A DNA stretch of 64,000 nt from Haloarcula sp. CBA1127 (GTDB taxonomy: Archaea; Halobacteriota; Halobacteria; Halobacteriales; Haloarculaceae): contig NZ_BCNB01000002.1 of the NCBI RefSeq assembly GCF_001485575.1, forward strand, positions 310,001 through 374,000, written 5' to 3'. Every line of letters starts with the position of its first letter. Positions within the stretch are counted from its first letter, which is position 1. Below are positions 54,042 through 61,346 of the stretch, in pieces. The translations under genes were made by a program, and so were the position numbers. A model generated the notes under the pieces. That model was not told the origin of the DNA, searched no databases, and worked only from the letters and a program-made list of their open reading frames with translations.

Positions 54042-54653
54042 ATGTCGAGTCTCATCGAAACGATACAAGAGCGGACCGGGACAGCGGACGAATCGCCGCG
54101 GGTACTCGGTGTTGCGGAGAACGAAACCGACGACGTCCTCGACGCGCTCGCATCGGACACCAGCCGGTCGCTGTTCCGCACGCTGTACGACGAGCCCGGA
54201 ACGCCGTCCGAGATAGCGGACCGGTGTGACACGTCGGTCCAGAACGTCCACTACCACGTTTCGAACCTCAAAGACGCAGATCTCATCGAGCCGGTCGAGA
54301 CGGTATACTCCTCGAAGGGCAACGAGATGACCGTGTACGGCCCGGCGAGCGACCCAATTGTGCTGGTCGGCGACAACGACCTTGCGCCGCGCATCCAGCA
54401 ATCGATGAGCAACGTTATTACGGGGATAGGACTCATCGGCTTTGCGAGTCTCTTCGTCCAGTGGGGCGCAGAAAGACTGGCGGACGCAACCGCCGGATCC
54501 GAGGTCCTGGCCCCCGCAAGTCCGCATGCAGGGCCAGTCAGTGGAACCAGCACACTCGCATGGTTCGTGTTCGAAGTCGTCGAGCCGGGTGTGCTGTTTT
54601 TCTGTCTCTGCATCACCGTGCTCGGTATCGCTGCGCTACTGACTGACGGGTGA
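54042..54653 (+). CDS. ArsR-like winged-HTH regulator with two membrane helices
   Basis: This 203-residue protein has an N-terminal winged HTH (about 25-100) with TPSEIADRCDTSVQNVHYHV then LKDADLIEPVE, of the type found in many haloarchaeal ArsR-like regulators. It then has two hydrophobic helices (about 125-145 and 168-200). It is thus a membrane-bound transcription factor. It lies 64 bp after the subtilase gene in the same direction. One possibility is that cleavage by the protease controls it, or that it controls the protease. This is inference from position. Confidence 0.8.
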   Translation: MSSLIETIQERTGTADESPRVLGVAENETDDVLDALASDTSRSLFRTLYDEPGTPSEIADRCDTSVQNVHYHVSNLKDADLIEPVETVYSSKGNEMTVYGPASDPIVLVGDNDLAPRIQQSMSNVITGIGLIGFASLFVQWGAERLADATAGSEVLAPASPHAGPVSGTSTLAWFVFEVVEPGVLFFCLCITVLGIAALLTDG

Positions 54654-54710
54654 CTCTGGCGAACCGCTGTCATAGGAAGGACCGCTCTGCCGTGGCGATT
54701 TGAGGATAAA

Positions 54711-54800
54711 ACCCACAGACCTCAGTCTCAGATCGCAACGTGACAGCCGTGGGTAAGGCAATGGGATCAGGCCTCAGACGAGGGTAGCCCGATCGCCAAA
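54711..54800. other. Possible structured or decayed mobile-element sequence
   Basis: Non-coding stretch with perfect 6-bp arms ACCCAC (54711-54716) and GTGGGT (54749-54754), and repeated CTCAG words. It sits in a 193-bp gap between convergent genes. It reminds me of right ends of IS200/IS605-type elements in haloarchaea, but I cannot prove this and no tnpB is present. Confidence 0.2.
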
Positions 54801-54846
54801 CCCGAGATGGTTTCAAAAACCGTGCGTATAGCCCACTGTCGCGACG

Positions 54847-56208
54847 TCAGTCCATCACGGACCGAAGACCGATGCCTACGCCAACGATAGCGAGCACCCC
54901 GCCGACAGCGAGAGCGCCGACACCAACCCCAAAGTCACCAGCCTGTGACTGCTGCGCGGCCGGCGTTTCGCCGGTAACTGAATCGACGCCGTCAGAAGAT
55001 GCGTCTGTAGATGTGGTGTCCCCATCTGTGATGAGCAGCGTGCCGACCGTGTCGGGCCGCCCGTCGGCCACTTCGTCCCCACGGTACAGCGACAGGTCGT
55101 AAGTGCCCGCGTCAAGGTGGGAATCGAGGGCGACCTCCGAGCCGGATTCGACCGCCACGGCATCGGCATCCGCAGCGGTTTCGAGGGTCGGTTCGTCGTG
55201 ACCGGCCGCCATGGTGTCAAACAGGAGGGCGACACGATCATCGCCGTTCCCGTCACGGACAGTCGCATTGATCTCGTAGTTGATTTCCGGGTTTCCGATA
55301 GAAATGGTGGCTGCGTCGGCAGTCGCGAGGACGATGTGGATTCGGGCAGTCTCTCCCTGCCGCCCTTTGACGACTGGTTCCTCTAGCCCAAAGTCGGCCG
55401 ACTCCTCAACCTCGAATTGCTCGCTTGTCGTCCCGTTGGCTTCGATGACGATCGTTCCGACAGTCGGTCTCCCGTCAGTCGACTGCCCATCGAACACGCG
55501 GTACGAGTACGCAGCGGCGGCGAGCGTGGACGAGAGGTCCGGCTCCGACTCGGTCACGGTCAGCGAGTCACCGTCGTCCGCCACGCTGAGCGTCGCTCCG
55601 TCCGTACCGGCGACCGCAGTATCGAAGAGGACCAGCACCTCGCCGTCATCATCGTCGTCACTGACGGTCGCGTTGATCCGGTAGTTAGCCGCCTCGCTGC
55701 CAATGGAGAGCGTTTTGGTTCCTCCATCAGTCATTGAGACCGGAATTTCGGCGGTGTCGCCCTGGGAGACCTCGACGACGTTTTCGCCATCATCAGTCGA
55801 TTCCGGGGTCTCTATCTCCGGTACCGTATCAGTACAGTTGCCGTCACACGGGGCGATAGTCTCAGTACGTTCAAACAGCGTGTCGCCATCGACATGAGCG
55901 GACAGCTCGTAGGATATGTTCGCTGGGGGGCGAGACAGATCAAACTGGGCGACGAATGTCCCATTGGGCTGTACTATGACCTGCCTTTGGTAAAGGAACG
56001 GGTTCGACGAGTTCTCTGACAGGATTCTGACCGTCATTTCCGTCCCGGGCTCCAGCGTGGTCTCTCCAGTGACTACCTGTTGTTCGTCGGCGTGCAGCGG
56101 GAGGCTGTCCTCTGAGACCGTGGCTTGCTGCTCCGCAGCGGCAAGCCCCGGACCCGTCGCCGCTGCAGCGATAAGCACTGCGGCCAACGCCACCGACCGA
56201 ACGCTCAC
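54847..56208 (-). CDS. Secreted/surface protein with two tandem repeated domains and a C-terminal membrane helix
   Basis: This 453-residue protein has a Sec-type signal peptide (VALAAVLIAAAATGPGLAAA) and a first beta-rich domain (about 30-120). Two homologous repeats follow. Both run from a VxxxQGxTAxI start, through INATV, LLFDT/LVLFDT and AGxD/AGHD, to DGRPxxVGTxxI (about 144-260 and 281-395). A Thr/Ser/Asp linker and a last hydrophobic helix follow (about 428-450), which would tether it to the membrane. The repeats look like the BGTF/DUF7827-type surface domains of haloarchaea. N-glycosylation sequons are present. The start is GTG at 56206-56208, not 56292: a GGAGGTGATT sits 2-3 nt before it. 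Confidence 0.8.
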   Translation of the reverse strand: MSVRSVALAAVLIAAAATGPGLAAAEQQATVSEDSLPLHADEQQVVTGETTLEPGTEMTVRILSENSSNPFLYQRQVIVQPNGTFVAQFDLSRPPANISYELSAHVDGDTLFERTETIAPCDGNCTDTVPEIETPESTDDGENVVEVSQGDTAEIPVSMTDGGTKTLSIGSEAANYRINATVSDDDDDGEVLVLFDTAVAGTDGATLSVADDGDSLTVTESEPDLSSTLAAAAYSYRVFDGQSTDGRPTVGTIVIEANGTTSEQFEVEESADFGLEEPVVKGRQGETARIHIVLATADAATISIGNPEINYEINATVRDGNGDDRVALLFDTMAAGHDEPTLETAADADAVAVESGSEVALDSHLDAGTYDLSLYRGDEVADGRPDTVGTLLITDGDTTSTDASSDGVDSVTGETPAAQQSQAGDFGVGVGALAVGGVLAIVGVGIGLRSVMD

Positions 56209-56210
56209 AG

Positions 56211-56220
56211 AATCACCTCC
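56211..56220 (-). promoter_or_regulatory. Strong Shine-Dalgarno site GGAGGTGATT
   Basis: On the minus strand this sequence lies just before the GTG start of the surface protein. Such perfect sites are unusual in haloarchaea, where leaderless mRNAs dominate; it decides the start. Confidence 0.65.
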
Positions 56221-56547
56221 TGTGGTGCGGGCAACTGTCCGTGCGTTTGAGAGTGATGCTGCCAACAGTACCGCGTTGCAGGTGGAGGGCAATTCGCTGG
56301 CATACAGTTAGCGGTTACGCCGGGACTGAAAAAGCACCAGCGATAGGTTAAAGCCGTCTTGAACCCCGTAATGCTGATCCGATCAGTGCGCCGGCGAGTC
56401 CGTCATAATGTACCGGTCATATCTGTGACACAGTTTCGGCGGCGACCATGTTCATCGTATCCACGTACGCACCCGCTTTGTAGTAAGAGACGATATGCCA
56501 CAGGAAGATGCAGTAATTTTATGGTAATTTCGGGATTATTGACCAGT

Positions 56548-56826
56548 ATGCGAACGGTCCTCGCAAACCAGCTCTCCAACGTCCGGGTCGTGAGTACCGA
56601 TGGCCGCGAAGTCGGCACACTGCAAAACATTACGCTCGATACAGCTACGGGAGAACTTCAGACAATTGTCATTAGCAGCGAGGTTCAGGAGATATTCGGC
56701 GTTGAGCGGGATTCCGACGGCGACATTCGATTACCGGCGTCCCTCATCGAATCGATGCGGGACCACCTGACCATTCAGCCGCCTGCAGAACAGAGTGTTA
56801 CAGGCCGCGATACTGTGGATTCATAG
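56548..56826 (+). CDS. PRC-barrel domain protein
   Basis: This 92-residue protein is one PRC-barrel: MRTVLANQLSNVRVVSTDG, then GREVGTLQNITLDTATGELQ. Small PRC-barrel proteins in haloarchaea include CdpB-type cell-division factors; whether this one is such a protein cannot be decided. The start at 56548 is supported by a TTTTATGG box about 28 nt upstream (leaderless). It stands alone after a 339-bp gap that holds the start of the leftward surface-protein gene. Confidence 0.8.
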   Translation: MRTVLANQLSNVRVVSTDGREVGTLQNITLDTATGELQTIVISSEVQEIFGVERDSDGDIRLPASLIESMRDHLTIQPPAEQSVTGRDTVDS

Positions 56827-56970
56827 GTAACCCGTCGGGTGTTCAAGCGGGCCAGTCCGAGTGCAGTTGTTAGTCATGCGTATTCAAATATCGTTGGCTG
56901 ACAGGTCTGTCAGCGCAAATACGAACGAGTTCGGGCGAATACTCTTCTTTACAAATAGCTGAGGAGGTTT

Positions 56971-57150
56971 ATGGAAGCATTATCGCCTGCACAGCACTAT
57001 CCCGGCGTTGTCCTTGGTATCCTCTGTGCTGGTGTCGGAGCCGTGTTGCAGGGCGTCGAAAGTAGCGTTCTGTGGGGCCTTGTCGGGTACTTTGTAGGCA
57101 AATCGCTACAGAGTACGCTCTGGACTATTACCGGCGAACGGACCTCGTGA
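56971..57150 (+). CDS. Small 59-residue membrane protein
   Basis: This frame is too short for routine calling but well supported: a GGAGG site (56963-56967) lies just before the ATG at 56971, and the frame ends at TGA 57148-57150. The product begins MEALSPAQHYPGVVLGILCA and has two hydrophobic stretches (about 12-27 and 33-46). No family was recognised. It may be an integral membrane or stress peptide. It lies upstream of the decayed membrane gene fragment. Confidence 0.6.
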   Translation: MEALSPAQHYPGVVLGILCAGVGAVLQGVESSVLWGLVGYFVGKSLQSTLWTITGERTS

Positions 57151-57209
57151 CACGAAGACAGTCAGCGCGAAATGCCGACTCAGCCGTGGTGGAGGTCGGT
57201 AAATCCGAT

Positions 57210-57431
57210 CTATCCGTTTCGCTTGAAGCTGGCGGCCACCATTGCGGTCAAGACGGCGAGGACGAGCAGTTTGACGGCGACGAGGTGCCCGATTGGGGAA
57301 GCGAGCAGCGCTGGAGCGGACAGCCCGATGAGACCGGTAGTCTGGTAGACGCCGGTCACGAGCACAACCGAGATAACGACGAGGAGGTGGCGACGGAACG
57401 CGTGTGCCTGTGGTTTCAGCGCCCAGCCGAT
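57210..57431 (-). pseudogene. C-terminal remnant of a membrane protein, CopD-like
   Basis: An open stretch of 73 codons on the minus strand, bounded upstream by an in-frame stop (57432-57434) and lacking a credible start, reads as two membrane helices. It contains AFRRHLLVVISVVLVTGVYQ and GHLVAVKLLVLAVLTAMVAA. The pattern VTGxxxxxGL, then a KLLVLAVL helix, resembles the end of CopD-type copper-resistance/cytochrome-associated membrane proteins. The adjoining frames carry no continuation of the protein. I read it as the decayed 3' end of a gene. Confidence 0.5.
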
Positions 57432-57434
57432 TCA

Positions 57435-57810
57435 GTATCGAATCGACGCGGATTCCCCGCCAGGAAAGGCCCTCTGTGACCTCTTTCGTCCGCTGGTGAG
57501 CCATTCGCATAGTCGACAGTCAGACAGAGTGAGTCGATGATGCTCGCCGTCGGAGCCTGCCGAGCCAGGGACGATTCTATCGTGTTGGTCACAGACATAG
57601 TCACACGTCATTATACAACAGATCAGCCGAAGAACGCGATGGCGAACGTATTAGCGAGCGGATCCGGGCGGCCCGTTTTCAGTCTCGAAACGGGTGTGAC
57701 AGTGACGGATACTTGACTAGTTGCTGTCCAATCGGTGGGGTGATCCGGATGCGACCGAACCCCTTCGGGACAGGTGACATCAGTCCACTTGTGTACCATC
57801 CAGTATAGAG
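57435..57810. other. Intergenic region upstream of the DUF2249 gene
   Basis: This 376-bp gap holds no recognisable gene. Minus-strand frames here (such as 57416-57604) give low-quality products. It must contain the promoter of the DUF2249 gene at 57811. Confidence 0.45.
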
Positions 57811-58875
57811 ATGCCAACAGAGATTCAGTTGCGAGACCAGTCGGAAGGAAAACGTCGTGAACAGCTTTTCGACGTACTGTCGGGAGCCGAGGTCGGTGAT
57901 ACCATCGAAGTCGTGGCCGACAGGGATATCGACCCCTGGCTGGTGCGCTACCAGCTAGAACAGGGCCGGTCGCTGGAGTGGGTATACGCACATCCCGACG
58001 CAGAGCCGCGAGAGCTCCAAGTGACCGTCGGCGAGCCGATTGGGGACGAGTCACTCCCCTCAATCGACGTCCGTGACCTGAAGCCACAGCGACGACACGA
58101 GGTGCTTCTGGAGATCTTCGACGGTCTGGCGGCGGGTGACGGGTTCGTCCTCGTCAACGACCACGACCCCAAGCCGCTGTACCACGAGCTCAAATCGATG
58201 CATGGAGATGTAATCGAGTGGGACTACGCGAGTCAGGGCGGCGGCGAATGGCGGGTCGAGATCGTCAAGACCGGCGCTTCCGAGACCACCGACGAAGACA
58301 TCGTTACGCGGTACGACGTCCGCGAAATCCCCAAACAGGAGCGGCATCCGACGATCCATCACCGCTACGGAATGATACCCGAGGGCGGGACGATGGAACT
58401 CATCGCCCCACACGAGCCGCGGCCCCTGCAACGGGAGTTCAAACAGCAGTACGGCGACGCGTTCGCCTGGGAGGTCGTCGAGTCTGAGCCCGGCCGCTGT
58501 CGCGTCCAGATCACGAAAACAGAGAGTACGGGGGAATCCGATGAATCGGATACCGCTGCCGATGCCGTGTCGGCAGCCCCGTCTGACGACGAGTCACTCA
58601 ATATCACCGAGGAACTCGATGTCAGAGATCTCCCGCCAGCACAGCGACACGAGCAGATCTTCGAGGCGTACGCCGAACTGGACACCGGGAGCGGATTCGT
58701 CCTCGTCAACGACCACGACCCCAAGCCGCTGTACCACCAGTTCGAGGCCGAGGCGGGCCCGGAGTTCCGCTGGACCTACCGGCAGCAAGACCCCGGCGAG
58801 TTCAGAGTCCTGATCGGAAAGGCCGAGACGACCGTCGACGAGTCAGCTGACGAAGAGACGGAGGCCCCGTTCTAA
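57811..58875 (+). CDS. Protein with four DUF2249 repeats
   Basis: This 354-residue protein consists of four DUF2249 domains at about 4-74, 84-153, 165-237 and 267-337, separated by acidic linkers. Each repeat has the pattern of a D-R-x-L start, HE/HP, then a central NDHDPKPLYH-type loop and a C-terminal beta strand (VEIVKT, VQITKT, VLIGKA). DUF2249 proteins are small, found with denitrification and NO-stress genes, and poorly characterised. Repeats 2 and 4 are most alike and share a 42-bp DNA identity. It lies 76 bp upstream of the RIC/ScdA gene, which fits a nitrosative-stress role. Confidence 0.85.
   Translation: MPTEIQLRDQSEGKRREQLFDVLSGAEVGDTIEVVADRDIDPWLVRYQLEQGRSLEWVYAHPDAEPRELQVTVGEPIGDESLPSIDVRDLKPQRRHEVLLEIFDGLAAGDGFVLVNDHDPKPLYHELKSMHGDVIEWDYASQGGGEWRVEIVKTGASETTDEDIVTRYDVREIPKQERHPTIHHRYGMIPEGGTMELIAPHEPRPLQREFKQQYGDAFAWEVVESEPGRCRVQITKTESTGESDESDTAADAVSAAPSDDESLNITEELDVRDLPPAQRHEQIFEAYAELDTGSGFVLVNDHDPKPLYHQFEAEAGPEFRWTYRQQDPGEFRVLIGKAETTVDESADEETEAPF
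58144..58185 (+). repeat. 42-bp direct repeat, copy 1 (inside DUF2249 repeat 2)
   Basis: These 42 bases are identical to 58696-58737. They encode the loop FVLVNDHDPKPLYH in both domains. Third-codon positions are identical, which points to recent duplication or gene conversion. Confidence 0.85.
58696..58737 (+). repeat. 42-bp direct repeat, copy 2 (inside DUF2249 repeat 4)
   Basis: Second copy of the 42-bp identical stretch, 552 bp (184 codons) downstream of copy 1 and in the same frame. Confidence 0.85.
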
Positions 58876-58951
58876 CCATGATCTACGGACTCAAGCTCCG
58901 AGAGCAGGAGAACAGAGTGCTCCCAGCAAGGAACGCAAGTAACAGCTACCA

Positions 58952-59662
58952 ATGACTGAACCAATCAACCCGAACCGACCGCTCGGCGTACTCGTCAGAG
59001 AGAACCCGGCGTTCGCTCGCGTCTTCGAAGCGGTCGGGCTCGATTTCTGCTGTGGCGGTGACCAGACGCTCCGGACAGCCTGTACCGAAGCGGACCTCGA
59101 TATCGATGCCATCCGGGAGCGTCTAGACGAGGCGCGCCGACAAAGCGAGGATCCCGGGGACGAATGGAAGTCGATGACTGCACTCATCGAACACGTCGTC
59201 GACAGCCACCATCAGTACCTCCGCGAGGAGCTGCCAGCCCTAGAACAGCTCGCTGAAAAAGTTCGGGTCGTCCATGCGGAAGAGCATCCAGAGCTGGCGG
59301 ACATCGAGCGGGAAGTCCTCGAACTGGCCGAGGAGATGCGTCAGCACACGACAGAGGAGGAACGGGACGTGTTTCCCGTCATCGAGAAACTCGATGGGGG
59401 CGCTGCACTCACGGACGAGGAGAGAGCGCTTCTGGACGAGGCGCTCGCGGATCTCGAATCGGATCACGAAGCGACAGCCGAGCACCTCGAACGGATTGCG
59501 GAGCTGAGCGACGGGTACGCAGTCCCGGACGACGCCTGTCCGAGCTATCAGAGCCTGCTCGAACGACTCGAAACACTGGAACAGGACACGCATATGCACG
59601 TCCACAAGGAGAACAACGTCCTGTTCCCGCAGGTGGAATCACAACTTGCGGGCCAAGTCTGA
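58952..59662 (+). CDS. Iron-sulfur cluster repair di-iron protein (RIC/ScdA/YtfE)
   Basis: This 236-residue protein has the DUF542 N-terminal domain with adjacent cysteines (Cys33, Cys34 in DFCCGGDQTL) and a C-terminal hemerythrin-like four-helix bundle. Di-iron-ligand residues appear in VDSHHQYLREEL, EMRQHTTEEERDVFP, SDHEATAEHL and HMHVHKENNVLFPQV. Known RIC proteins restore Fe-S clusters after nitric-oxide or peroxide damage. It follows the DUF2249 gene in the same direction. Confidence 0.95.
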   Translation: MTEPINPNRPLGVLVRENPAFARVFEAVGLDFCCGGDQTLRTACTEADLDIDAIRERLDEARRQSEDPGDEWKSMTALIEHVVDSHHQYLREELPALEQLAEKVRVVHAEEHPELADIEREVLELAEEMRQHTTEEERDVFPVIEKLDGGAALTDEERALLDEALADLESDHEATAEHLERIAELSDGYAVPDDACPSYQSLLERLETLEQDTHMHVHKENNVLFPQVESQLAGQV

Positions 59663-59677
59663 CGGTCAAAAGGCCGA

Positions 59678-59908
59678 TTGGCAGCCGTTACAGTACTGCT
59701 CCTCTCCGTCTGAGGTGGGATAACACTCGGAGCGTTGCTCTCGCTTCCGATATTCGGAACTGGTGTCCGTACTCTGGGAAGTGTGCTGAGCCTCGGTCGA
59801 TTCGTCGTTCCGTTGCTAGTTCTCGCGCACGTTCCGGCCGTTATTGCACTGATCGCTCTCTGGTCGATAGGCTGTGACATCCGTGGACCCGAATATTCAA
59901 TCCAATGA
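59678..59908 (+). pseudogene. Membrane protein gene broken by an in-frame TGA
   Basis: Downstream of the RIC gene, a plus-strand frame reads as a hydrophobic protein (AAVTVLLLSV, stop, GGITLGALLSLPIFGTG). It continues as FVVPLLVLAHVPAVIALIAL and ends at TGA 59906-59908. The in-frame TGA at 59711-59713 interrupts an otherwise continuous helix. No ATG precedes it; a TTG at 59678, 15 nt after the RIC stop, is the possible start. It looks like a small membrane gene once cotranscribed with RIC. Confidence 0.5.
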
Positions 59909-59978
59909 CAGTTGGTATCGTCAGGCCACTGTGATGCAGATACAAGGCGACTGAGCGGTGGCGGCACAAGGCGACTGG

Positions 59979-60569
59979 TCACCGTAACATCGCGTCGGCG
60001 TACTCACTCGCCGTCTGTCGGGCCGTTTCAAGTTCCTCGGTGTCGTCCAGCATTACGGCACGGGTCCGGGCACCGTCGATGATCGTCAGCAGCGAACGAG
60101 TAACGTGATCCGCATCGACGTCGGTGAACACACCCTCGTCGATTCCGTGGTTGATGACCGCCTTGAGCAGATAGCGAATGTACTCGTCGTTCTGGCGGAA
60201 CCGGTCGCTGAACGCCTCCTTGTACGGTGCTTGACTCCGCATCTCTAGCAAGGCGACCGAGAGATCGGGGTTTTCCTGCGGCTTGACGAGCAGTTCATCG
60301 AGCAATATTTCCAGTCGGGCTTCGGGGTCCGTTGTCTCAACGTCGTGAATCGAATCGACGAACCGCTCCAGCAGATAATCGAGAAAGGCCGCAAGAAGGT
60401 CGTCTTTCGTGTCGTAGTAATAGTGCACTGCAGCCGTCGATTTGCCGTACTCGTCCGCGATTCGTTTTATTGTGAGATCAGCGTACCCGTGTTCGCGCAA
60501 CGCCCGGTAGGTTGCCTGCATTATCTCCTCGGTCTGTTCCGAGAAGGTGCGGTCCGATGGTCCACCCAT
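59979..60569 (-). CDS. TetR-family transcriptional regulator (first)
   Basis: This 196-residue TetR protein has the DNA-binding helix-turn-helix YADLTIKRIADEYGKSTAAV followed by HYYYDTKDDLLAAFLDYLL, and an all-helical ligand-binding domain. It is clearly a paralogue of the regulator at 60747 (shared HGYAxLT, HYYYDxK and FLDxLxERx). It is divergent from that regulator and the MATE pump across 177 bp with candidate operators. The ligand is unknown. Confidence 0.93.
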   Translation of the reverse strand: MGGPSDRTFSEQTEEIMQATYRALREHGYADLTIKRIADEYGKSTAAVHYYYDTKDDLLAAFLDYLLERFVDSIHDVETTDPEARLEILLDELLVKPQENPDLSVALLEMRSQAPYKEAFSDRFRQNDEYIRYLLKAVINHGIDEGVFTDVDADHVTRSLLTIIDGARTRAVMLDDTEELETARQTASEYADAMLR

Positions 60570-60631
60570 TGGCTAACAGTTTCGCCTATGGTTGGATAAC
60601 CGTTGTGACCTGTATGCTATTACGGACTGAA

Positions 60632-60647
60632 TTATTAGTTAGTAAGT
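60632..60647. promoter_or_regulatory. Candidate TetR operator 1
   Basis: TTATTAGTTAGTAAGT shows the dyad pattern TTAnTAnnTAnTAA. It shares GTTAGTAAGT (60638-60647) with the second site at 60722-60731. Confidence 0.45.
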
Positions 60648-60712
60648 CTAAATTCGCCCGGATAGATCCAATAGTCGTCGGTAGCCCAGATTGTGGACTT
60701 CAAAGCGTTTTT

Positions 60713-60731
60713 GACTAATCGGTTAGTAAGT
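60713..60731. promoter_or_regulatory. Candidate TetR operator 2
   Basis: GACTAATCGGTTAGTAAGT contains ACTAA-TCGG-TTAGT dyad arms. It lies immediately upstream of the second TetR gene, about 16 nt before its ATG, and so would block its transcription start when bound. Confidence 0.5.
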
Positions 60732-60746
60732 TTTGTCACAGCCGCC

Positions 60747-61346
60747 ATGGATGACGATACAGCTACCGAAATTCTCGAGGCGACGTACCGCGCCCTCTGC
60801 CAGCACGGGTACGCCGCGCTCACGGTCAAGGACATCGCTGCCGAGGCAGACCGGAGCAAAGCGTCTATTCACTACTACTACGACAGCAAAGAGAACCTCT
60901 TTGCGGAGTTTCTGGACTTCTTGTACGAACGATACACTGCAAAAATAGCGGGAGTGGAGGGGAACACGCCGCGGGAAGAACTCGATTCGCTGTTGGATAC
61001 AGTTCTCACCGATGGGCGACGAACGCCCGGCCAGGAGTTCAGAACAGCGTTACTCGAAATAAAGGCACAGGCCCCGTACAACGACGCTTTCCGGACACAA
61101 CTGGCCAAGTTCGATGCTGCTCTCTTTGACCAGTTGCGGGAAATTATCGCGGCCGGCGTCGAAACCGGGGAGTTCGATAGCGCGGTCGAGCCGGCCGTCG
61201 CAGCGGAGTTCCTCGTGACGGCGATCACAGGTGCCTACACCCGGCACGTCGCCACAGATCGTTCGATAGACAGATTCAACGAGACGATTACGCGATACGC
61301 TGAGACCCATCTCCTGGCGGACACGCCAGTGGAGGCGACCCGCTGA
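60747..61346 (+). CDS. TetR-family transcriptional regulator (second), cotranscribed with MATE pump
   Basis: This 199-residue TetR protein has HTH segment YAALTVKDIAAEADRSKASI followed by HYYYDSKENLFAEFLDFLY and a helical effector domain. I start it at ATG 60747; the in-frame start at 60693 would include the operator. Its stop overlaps the MATE start by one base, so it is coupled to that gene. It most likely represses its own operon at the sites upstream. The effector is unknown. Confidence 0.92.
   Translation: MDDDTATEILEATYRALCQHGYAALTVKDIAAEADRSKASIHYYYDSKENLFAEFLDFLYERYTAKIAGVEGNTPREELDSLLDTVLTDGRRTPGQEFRTALLEIKAQAPYNDAFRTQLAKFDAALFDQLREIIAAGVETGEFDSAVEPAVAAEFLVTAITGAYTRHVATDRSIDRFNETITRYAETHLLADTPVEATR

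Noticed and set aside
57106-57510. 134-codon minus-strand frame over the CopD-like remnant
   Set aside because: The frame is Arg- and Pro-rich; the membrane-protein reading is in another frame.
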